DNA from: Pseudocercospora fijiensis CIRAD86 | Taxonomy: Eukaryota > Ascomycota > Dothideomycetes > Mycosphaerellales > Mycosphaerellaceae | Assembly (NCBI RefSeq): GCF_000340215.1 | Contig: NW_006921538.1 | Coordinates: 1,612,001 to 1,676,000 of the forward strand | DNA: 64,000 nucleotides | Direction: 5' to 3' | Shown: piece by piece, positions 55,500 through 64,000 of the stretch | How the letters are laid out: each line of letters starts with the position of its first letter | Numbering within the stretch: position 1 is the stretch's first letter | Notes under the pieces: model-generated | Seen by the model: only the letters and a program-made list of their open reading frames with translations | What the model was told of the DNA's origin: nothing | Databases searched by the model: none | Position numbers and translations under genes: made by a program

Positions 55500-56995
55500 C
55501 TACTAAAACAACCGTACCAATTATTAAGCAAGGCCTTCTATACGGCCTATTATACTAAGTTAATCGCACTAAGCCGATACCTACTAATTCTGCTATATCC
55601 GCACTATAAGGGGCTATATTATATTATTAGTCCTATCCCTTATTATAATAGCCGGTTTATTACAAAGTAATAACAACCGCGGCGCCGCTACTAGCTAGTA
55701 GCGCTAGTAACGACAACGCTAGTAGTATAGTGCCTACTAAAGTGCCTACTAAAGCACCTACTAAAGAGCCTGCTACTAAAGAGCCTACTACTAGACCTCC
55801 CGAAGAACCTATAGTTCTAGGTAACGATCTAGACTTGCCTATTAACGATATACTTAATAATATTATTAATCGACGATATAGCTAACTAGCCTTTAGCCCC
55901 TAGCTAGTAGCGAGACTTTAAGAAGCTACTTAAAACAGGCTCGCTACTTTACGTTAAGAATAATAGCTAAAGGACAACCTCCTCGAGATTCGCCGCCTAT
56001 AGGAGTCCCTAGTAACTAATACTAAGCTAATAGTAGGGCCTTCCTTACTAACTATTTAAAAGAAGGATACTAAACTTAAGGATTGTACCGTATTTAATAG
56101 CTCTAGCTAAAAGCAATATAACGACTATATTCGTAACTATAAGCTTAACTAGCGAAATGTACCTAGGGCTCTTCTAGACGACTACTCGTTAGTCGTCTAT
56201 GCTGTACAATACGTTAATAGAGACCTAAAGCGTACCTAGGATAACTATTTCGACTCCCTCGATAATTAGACCGCTATTTAGTAGCAAACCTACAAAACTA
56301 TTATACTAGATACCCTTAGAAACCCTATACTAAGGCAATAATACGCTTAGGACTAGTACCTTCGGGCTAAACAAAAGACTAATTAATCGGCTCGCTTATT
56401 TAAGGCCTATTTAAAGACCCTCGAGGACGACCTTCCGGCTAAGACTAATTCTATATAGATCTTAGAGATACGCCCGAAACTTAGGTAGGAGCTTATCCTC
56501 GAATTAGACCGCCGCCGTATATTCGAATAGACTAATCTTATACGTATTTAATTTATAGTCGAGGTAGAAACAGCTAAACGAGCTATATAGCTCTAATAAC
56601 AACTAGAATCGAGGATCCGACTAACTAGTACTAACCGTAGTAGCCGTAGTAGCCGCGGAGGAAACTAAGGGCCCTACTAGAACAATAGTACTAATAATAG
56701 GAATAGTAACAATAACCGTAGAAGAGGCCGTAGCCGGCGGCTATATAGAGGAGGCCGCGATAGGGGCCGTAGAAGGGGCTCGTATCCTTATAACGCTAAT
56801 CGCTTAACTAACAATAGTAGCAGCTATAGCAACCTCCTAACCGGATTAAAGTGCTTCAATTGTAATAGTACTAGCTATCTACTAGGCTAATGCGACAAAC
56901 CTAAGGACTAGGCCCGAATTAACCGTACTACCGCTAAGTACCGAAAGTACCTTTTAGTAGCTAACGCTACCCCTATAGGCTAACCTTTGAAAAAA
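55500..56995 (+). pseudogene. gag of element B, RIP-inactivated
   Basis: 12-bp repeat tract at about 55725-55800, Arg/Gly-rich region at 56640-56780 and zinc knuckle at 56849-56890. Same layout as A. Confidence 0.7.
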
Positions 56996-59900
56996 GAATA
57001 AGCGCTACACTAACTGTTAGCCTTATACGGCGTAAGACTATCGATATTGTACTAGCTATTATACGTACCTGTCTTATATAGGATACGTATAGCAACAATT
57101 ATAAAACTAAGGTTATACTAGACCTAGGGAATTTAGTTAGCGCCCTTATTAGCTATCGCCTAGCTAAGCAATTAGACCTTCGATAACTGCCTAGGGTTAA
57201 CCTACTAACCCTTGCTTAGTTTAATAACGCTCGGCACTTAACCTATAGGGCCTACTATATTCCTATAGTTCTAAAAGACGACCTCGGCAATAAACGCTTA
57301 CTAGATTTCACTGCCTACGTAGTAGATATAGACAACCTTCTATCCGATATTGTTATCGGCAACCCTGTTCTTAAGCACTATACTATAGTTATAGACTTAG
57401 GCAGCTAATAGTAGCGATTTAGAATCGCTAGGAAAGAGGATATTAAGTATATCGACGCTAGCGAGTGCCCTAACGATATTAAGGTCCTATTTATCGGCAA
57501 CCTAATACCTACGGTAGCTAACCTAATAGTCGACCTATTAGGTAATAACGATGAACCTGTGCCCCCTAAGGGCATAGACCCTAATTAGCTTGCTCGTATA
57601 CTATAGCCTATTCGAGAGACCTATATCGATATATTTAAACACTATCTAGTATCGATATTGCCTATATTTAAAGAGACGGACTATAAGATCGATATTATAT
57701 AGGGCAAGGAGGTTCCTTTTAGGCCCCTCTATAACCTTAGTAAACGAGAGCTTGCTATACTACGTAAGTACCTAGATAAGAACCTAGCTAATAGTCGAAT
57801 TTAGTATAGTAATAGCCCTGCTAGTGTACCTATCCTATTCGTACTAAAGAAGGATAGTAGACTACGCCTATATATCGATTATCGTAGACTTAATGCTGTT
57901 ACTATTAAAGACCGCTGTCTACTTCTACTTATTAATAAGACCCTCGATCGCCTTTCTAGCGCCTACTTCTATACTATATTAGACATTAAGGACGCCTATT
58001 ACCGCATTTGTATTCGCAAGGGCGATAAATAGAAAACAGCCTTCCGTACCTATTATAGCTATTTCGAGTACTTAGTTATGCTATTTAGGCTAGCTAATGC
58101 CCCTATAACATTCTAGTCCTATATTAATCGGGCCCTTTTAGGCCTATTAGACTACCTCTATATAGTTTACCTAGATAATATCCTAGTTTATACCTATTTA
58201 CCTAATATTGCAGAACACTAGGCTATAGTACGTAAGGTGCTCGACCGCCTACGGGCCTATAGCTTGTACTATAAGCCCTCTAAATACACCTTCGCTACTA
58301 AAGAGGTGCCCTTCCTTAGCTTCCTCGTATTAACTAATAGTATAAAGGCTAACCCTAATCGGATTAAAACTATTACTAGATAGCTAATACCTACTAGCAT
58401 TAAGGAGCTATAGTCGTTCCTTAGCTTTGCTAATTTCTATCGCCGCTTTATTAAAGGCTATTCGCGATACGTAATGCCCCTAACTAAGCTTACTAAAACT
58501 AAGGCTAACCCGACTAGAGAGTTTAAATAGACTAACAAAGCATAAGCCGCTTTTAACAGGTTAAAGTAGCGCTTTACTAAAGTCCCCTTATTGTATTATT
58601 TCGTACTAAGTAGGCAGATCCGTATTGAGACTAACGCTTTACAGTTCGCTGTATCTGCTATTATATTATAACAGGCTAATAACAATTACTAGTACCCGAT
58701 TGCCTTCTTCTTAAGGAAGATAATTAATACCGAGCGTCGTTACGAGACCTACGAGTAAGAGCTCTTAGCAATCGTAGAAGCCTTTAAGTACTAGCGCTAC
58801 TATCTCGATAGTATATAGTATACTATTTAGGTCTATATAGACTATAACAACCTCCGTAGAATTACGAAGGTTATAAGGGTTATAGGTCGATAGGCTAGAT
58901 AGGCCGTCTACCTCGCTAGGTTCGATTTTAATATATTATACCGGCTAGGCGTAAGTAACCCTGCCGATAGCCTATCGAGGCGACCTAATTACGATAGCGA
59001 GACTTAGCAATCTATTAATTTATTATTTCTAACCCTATAGTATAAGATTGCTATAGCCCGTATTATTAATAAGCAAGCGTAGGATAAGCGGACCTCCGGA
59101 CCCTACGGCGGCAACGAATACTATAGCGGAGTTGTCGTTCTTCTAGTATACGTTAAAAGAAAGGACGTAGATCGCTCGAGCTATAATAACTCGATTAAAG
59201 ATATTGCTATCTATAGCGATAGCACTATAGAAGAGGTTATAGTAGTTCCGGCTACTAGTACTATTAGATATATATAATGCGTACCTCGTTTAATAGCGAG
59301 GGTGCTATTAAATAACCTTACAAATAGGGATAGTTAATCGTTTATAGATAAGCTATTACGGGCTTAGTAGAGGGACGCCTTTGCTATTAAACGTATTAAT
59401 AGGCTTATAAGTAGGCGAAAGACTCGATCTAGTAAGAGTAATAACTAGTCGATCGACGATAAGGGTTACTTAAAGTTCAAGGGCAGATACTATATCCCCG
59501 CTAAACAATCGATTAGACAAGAGCTTTTAAAGAGGCACTATAATAGTAAGCTCGCAAGTTACTATAGCAAAGAGAGGTCGCACGAGTTACTATCGCGTAT
59601 ATACTACTAGCTAAATAGTAAGCGGTATATAAAGGAATATATATAGACCTATATAGTTTGCTAGCGAGTTGAAGTACTAAAGCACTTGCTATTCGGCGAG
59701 TTGTCTTTACTTCCTGTTCTAAAGAAACCATTTGTAGAGCTTATAATAGACTTTATTATAGGCCTCCCTCCTACTAAGCGTAGGGGCAGTAAGGACGTAT
59801 ACGATGCTATCCTTATTATAGTAGATCGGTTTACTAAAGGCGCTCGCTATATCCCCGCTCGGAAGGATTAGACTGCTATTAATATAGTAGAGGCGCTATA

Positions 59901-60894
59901 GAATAATATCTTCTATATCTATTAGGGAACCCCTAAAGGGATAGTCTCCGATAGAGGCTCGATATTTATATCTTATTATTAGAGTAAGATATGCCTATAG
60001 CTAAGACTTAAGCATCGGCTGTCTATAGCGTTCTATCTATAAACAGATAGCTAGACCGAGAGGCAGAATACTACGCTATAGCAATACTTACGAAGCTATA
60101 TTAATAAGGACTCTAATAGATAGGTCGACCTCCTATAACCGGCTGAATTCGTATACAACAATAGCGTACATTTATTAACTAAGGTTTTACTATATATAGC
60201 TATAATAGGCTAAAACGCTACCTTACTATAAGATCTATTTACCTCGCTCGAGGCCGAGCGTAAGGAAAGGGAAGCGTGTTAAGTACTAACCCCTAAAACA
60301 CTAGCGGCTATTAAGAGGGTTTAAAAGATGCGAGAAATTCACGCTAAGATAGCTAACAAACTAGCAAAGGCCTAGGCCTATTAGAAGGCCTATTACGACA
60401 AACACTATACGCTAATAACCTTTAAGCAAGGCGATATAGTTATACTTAGTATAAAGAACCTCCGCATCCGTAAACACCTATTACCTAATAGCAAAACACG
60501 CCCTAAACTAGTACTACGGTTTATTAGCCTATTCCGAATCCGAGAACCGAAGGGCAATAGCTAGGCCTATTAATTATAGCTCCTACTATACTATACTATC
60601 TATAACACCTTCTATATCTCCCTCCTTAAACTATACTACTACCGCGGAGACCCTAATAAAGAAGCCCCTACTAAATATAAAGAGATACTAGCTAATAGTA
60701 AAGAGCTATAGTCTATAGAACGCATCCTAAAGCACCGAACTAGGCAGGGCAAAAAGGAATACCTATTAAGGTAGTAAGGCTATTTACCTAAATAGGACTC
60801 GTAGGAAGCTAAAGCCTCTTTTAAAGATATAACTAAGTTATTAGATAAGTATTAGACTAGTATAAAGAACAAGAAGAAGGCTAAGGGCCTATAA
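56986..60894 (+). pseudogene. pol polyprotein of element B, RIP-inactivated
   Basis: Protease (about 57115), reverse transcriptase (57655-58200) with YLDN (about 58170), RNase H (58600-59080), integrase (59500-60580; IDFIIGLPPTKRRGSKD at 59746) and chromodomain (about 60710-60850). TAA at 60892-60894 in the same frame. More internal stops in the reverse transcriptase than in A. Confidence 0.84.
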
Positions 60895-61251
60895 TGTCGC
60901 CTAGGAATAATACTACCCCCGGGGTGCTATTAGCTAACTAATTAGAGGCAAGACAATTGTTAGTAAGGGATAATAAGACTATACTACTATAGCGAATATA
61001 TACCGAGTGTTAACGAGCGCGCTATAACTGTTAACTAATCGCATACTCTTTTAAGGGCTCTACCTCTTTACTAATGCGCCCTATAAGGCCCTTCTCTTAG
61101 TATTTAGGTCCCCCTCTTGTTCCTTCCTTCTATCGAGGCCTCGAGGCCTAAGCGATCGGCGAGGGCGGCGCGCGCGCGTATAAATAGTAATAATAATAAT
61201 AACGACGGCGTTACGCTTATACTAAAGAGCGACACGGCTAGCGCGGCTATA
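60895..61251. other. 3' non-coding region of element B, cut by element C
   Basis: Matches the first 350 bp of the corresponding region in A and G, including GAGGCCTCGAGGCCT at about 61134. Stops exactly at the LTR of C. Confidence 0.7.
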
Positions 61252-61440
61252 TATTAGAGGCTATACGTAATTAGCATGTAACTAGCTCGAGTAAAGCTAG
61301 GGTCTTAGTACCTTAGGCAGGGCTTGGCGCTTAGCGTTAGGCTAACTAGCCTGCCTTCCTCCTTCTCCTCCTAGTTCTCTATCGAATACTACCTATACCT
61401 ACTACTACCCTATCTACCTACTAATATAACCCTTCTTATA
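61252..61440 (+). repeat. 5' LTR of element C
   Basis: 189 bp, begins TATTAGAGGC. Self-primer site at 61381-61391; primer-binding site at 61441-61451. Confidence 0.9.
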
Positions 61441-61559
61441 TAGTATTCGATCTACCCTTTAAGGGTAGTAGCTAGATAGTTCTTATTTCAAGCTTTTAGC
61501 GGTATAGCTACGAATAAGACTAATCTAACTATATTGCGCCCGAAGAACGGGACCTATAC

Positions 61560-63065
61560 GTACTATTCTATCGAAACAACCGTACCAATTATTAAGCAAG
61601 GCCTTCTATACGGCCTATTACACTAAGTTAAGCATACTAGGCCGATATCTACTAATTCCGCTACATCCGTATCTCTTAGGGGCTACAATACATTATTAGT
61701 GCTACCCCTTATTATAATAGCCGGTTTATTACGAAACAACAACCGCGGCGCCGCTAGCAGCGCTAGCAATAACAAGTTAACAACACTAGTAGCACAGTGC
61801 CTACTAAAGTACCTACTAAATTGCCTACTAAAGCACCTACTAAAGTACCTACTAAGGAACCTGCTACTAGGCCTGCCGAAGAACCTGTAGTTCTAGGTAA
61901 CGACCTAGAGTTGCCTATTAACGATATACTTAACAACATTGTTAATCGACGATATAGCTAACTAGCCTTTAGCCCCTAGCTAGTAGCGAGACTTTAAGAA
62001 GCTACCTAAAACAGGCTTACTGCCTTACGTTAAGAACAATAGCTAAAGGATAATCTCCTCGAGATTCGCCGCCTATAGGAAGCCTTAACAACTACTGCTA
62101 GACTAGAACTAGTAGCAGGACCTTCTATTTAAAAGAAGGATACTAAACTCAAGGACTGCACTATATTTAATAGCTCTAGTCGAAAGCAATATAACGACTA
62201 TATTCGTAACTATAAGCTTAACTAGCGAAACGTACCGAGGGCCCTTCTAGACGACTATTCGTTAGTCGTCTATGCTATATAGTACATTAACGGTAACCCT
62301 AAGCGTATATAGGATAACTATTTTGATTCCCTTTACGACTAGACCGCTATTTAATAGCAGGATTACAAGACTATTATACTAAATACCCTTAGCAACCCTA
62401 TATTGCGCTAGCAGCACGCCTAAGACTAATACCTACGTACTAAACAAAAGGCCGACTAAACCTCTCGATCCTTCGAGGCCTATCTAAAGACCCTTAAGGA
62501 CGACTTGCTACCTAAGACCGACTCTATCTAGATATCTAAGATACGACCTAAACTGAGATAGGAACTAGTCCTTAAATTAGACCGCCGCCGTGTATTCGAA
62601 TAGGCTAATCTTATACGTATTTAATTTATAGTCGAAGTAGAAATAGCCGAACGAGCTATCTAGCTCTAGTAACGACTAGAATCGAGAATCCGACTAACTA
62701 GTACTAACCGTAGCTACCGTAGCCGCAGAGGAAACTAAGGTTCCTACTAAGATAACAATACTAACAATAGGAATAGTAACGATCGTAGAAGAGGCCGTAG
62801 CCGGCGGCTATATAGAGGAGGCCGTAATAGGGGCCGTAGAAGGGGCTCGTATCCCTATAATGCTAACCGCTCGACTAACAATAGTAGCAATAGCGGCTAT
62901 AGCAACCCCCCGACCGGATTGAAGTGCTTTAACTGTAACAGTACTAGCTATCTACTAGGCTAATACGACAAACCTAAGGACTAGGCCCGAATCGACCGTG
63001 CTACCGCCGAGTACCGTAAGCACCTTTTAGCCGCTAATGCTACCCCTATCGGTCCTTCGAAAAAA
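61560..63065 (+). pseudogene. gag of element C, RIP-inactivated
   Basis: 12-bp repeat tract at about 61795-61880, capsid-like middle, Arg/Gly-rich region (62700-62860) and zinc knuckle at about 62930-62970. Confidence 0.7.
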
Positions 63066-64000
63066 GAGTAAGCGCCGCACTAACTATTAGCCTTATACGG
63101 CGTAAGACTATCGACATTGTACTAGCTATTATACGCACCTATCTTATAGGGGATATATATAGCAACAATTATAAAACTAAGGTTACGCTAGACCTAGGAA
63201 ATTCAGTTAGCGCCCTTATTAGCTATCGCCTAGCTAAGCAATTAGACCTTCGACAACTGCCGAAGACTAACCTACTAACCCTTACTTAGTTTAATAACGC
63301 TCGGTACTTAACCTATAGGGCCTACTATATTCCTATAGCTCTAAAGGACGACCTCGGAAATAAACGCCTACTAGACTTTACTGCCTACGCAGTAGATATA
63401 GACAACCTATATAGGGGAGCTACTATTGTTATTAGCAACCCTGTTCTTAAGTACTACGCTATAGCTATAGACCTAGGCCTCTAGAAGTAGTAATTTAGAA
63501 TCGCTAGGAAAGAGGACATTAAACACATTAATGTTAGCGAGTGTCCTAATAATATTAGGGTCCTGTTTATTAGCAACCTAATACTAGCCTCCGCCTTAGC
63601 TAATCCGACTACCGACCTACTCGGTAGTAACGATAAGCCTATGCCCCCTAATAGTATAGACCCTAATTAGCTCGCTCGTATACTAGAGCCTATTCGAGAA
63701 ACCTATATTAACGTATTTAAATACTACCTAGTATCGACATTGCCTATATTTAAGGAGATAGACTATAAGATTAATATTATAGAGGGCAAAGAGGTTCCTT
63801 TTAGACTACTCTATAACCTTAGTAAGCGCGAGCTTGCTATATTACGTAAGTATCTAGAGGAAAACCTAGCTAATAGGCGTATTCGGTATAGTAACAGCCC
63901 TGCCGGTATACCTATCCTGTTCGTACTAAAGAAGGATAGTAGCCTACGCCTATATATTAATTACCGTAGACTTAATGCTGTTACTATTAAGGACCGTTAT
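63060..64000 (+). pseudogene. pol of element C, N-terminal part
   Basis: Protease trace (about 63190) and the beginning of the reverse transcriptase (from about 63740), ending at the window edge. Confidence 0.78.

Larger units (their letters stand above)
48014..61251 (+). mobile_element. Chromovirus B (Ty3/Gypsy), split by elements A and C
   Basis: Forward element whose 5' LTR is cut by A. The first 100 bp are 48014-48113 and the remaining 98 bp are 55275-55372. The internal region runs from 55373 to 61251, where element C interrupts the 3' non-coding region. The remaining 3' part and 3' LTR lie beyond the window. Confidence 0.88.
61252..64000 (+). mobile_element. Chromovirus C (Ty3/Gypsy), 5' part, runs out of the window
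   Basis: Forward element inserted in B. The 189-bp 5' LTR is followed by primer-binding site, gag and pol into the reverse transcriptase. CTATA (61247-61251) precedes the LTR and would be the target duplication; the right end is not visible. Confidence 0.88.

Noticed and set aside
1..64000. tRNA or rRNA genes, CRISPR arrays, secondary-metabolite cluster enzymes
   Set aside because: None seen by eye. Short RNA genes could be missed without a covariance-model search.

Overview
The window looks like a chromosome arm segment of a filamentous ascomycete (Pezizomycotina, perhaps a dothideomycete; the class is inference). Reasons: a Zn2Cys6 regulator, short 49-185 bp introns, a Git3-type receptor, chromodomain LTR retrotransposons, and heavy repeat-induced point mutation (RIP). 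The RIP is of the CpA-to-TpA type: whole lines of the repeat blocks lack CA and TG, and Gln/Trp codons have become TAG/TAA.

Layout. (1) 1-6.3 kb: a Zn2Cys6 transcription factor gene cut in two by a 3956-bp Tc1/mariner-type element (1306-5261) with perfect 28-bp terminal inverted repeats and a TA target duplication. (2) 6.5-19.5 kb: an ordinary gene island with a degraded repeat-motif ORF (-), an unknown protein (-), the Mgs1/WRNIP1 AAA+ ATPase (+), an unknown low-complexity protein (+), FKBP12 prolyl isomerase (-), histidinol phosphatase HIS2 (-) and, divergent from it, a Chk2/Rad53 checkpoint kinase (+). Mgs1 and Chk2 both act in the response to replication stress, but nothing shows co-regulation. 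(3) 19.53-44.68 kb: one Mutator-like element (MULE) with about 38-bp terminal inverted repeats and an exact 9-bp target duplication, inflated from about 3.8 kb to 25 kb by three Ty3/Gypsy chromoviruses. E (22831-37017) and G (37065-44192) lie in its transposase gene, and D (24606-31672) lies in E. Every one of these insertions has an exact 5-bp target duplication. (4) 45.0-46.8 kb: a lone three-exon Git3-like GPCR gene. (5) 47.2-64 kb: an orphan repeat fragment, then chromovirus B (from 48014) with A (48114-55269) inside its 5' LTR and C (from 61252) inside its 3' region.

All six retrotransposons are one family of about 7.1 kb: LTR of 189 or 197-198 bp, gag with a zinc knuckle, then protease, reverse transcriptase, RNase H, integrase and chromodomain. 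All six carry an exact 11-nt complementarity between a site inside the LTR and the bases directly after the 5' LTR. This is the geometry of Tf1/sushi self-priming.

The strongest new-looking signals are the clean transposon knock-out of the regulator with RIP-type nonsense mutations in its flanks, the unusually long Tc1-like element with a second convergent coiled-coil ORF, the reconstructed nesting order, and the conserved self-priming geometry. Retroelement gag and pol limits are approximate, because RIP has destroyed start codons and many stops.
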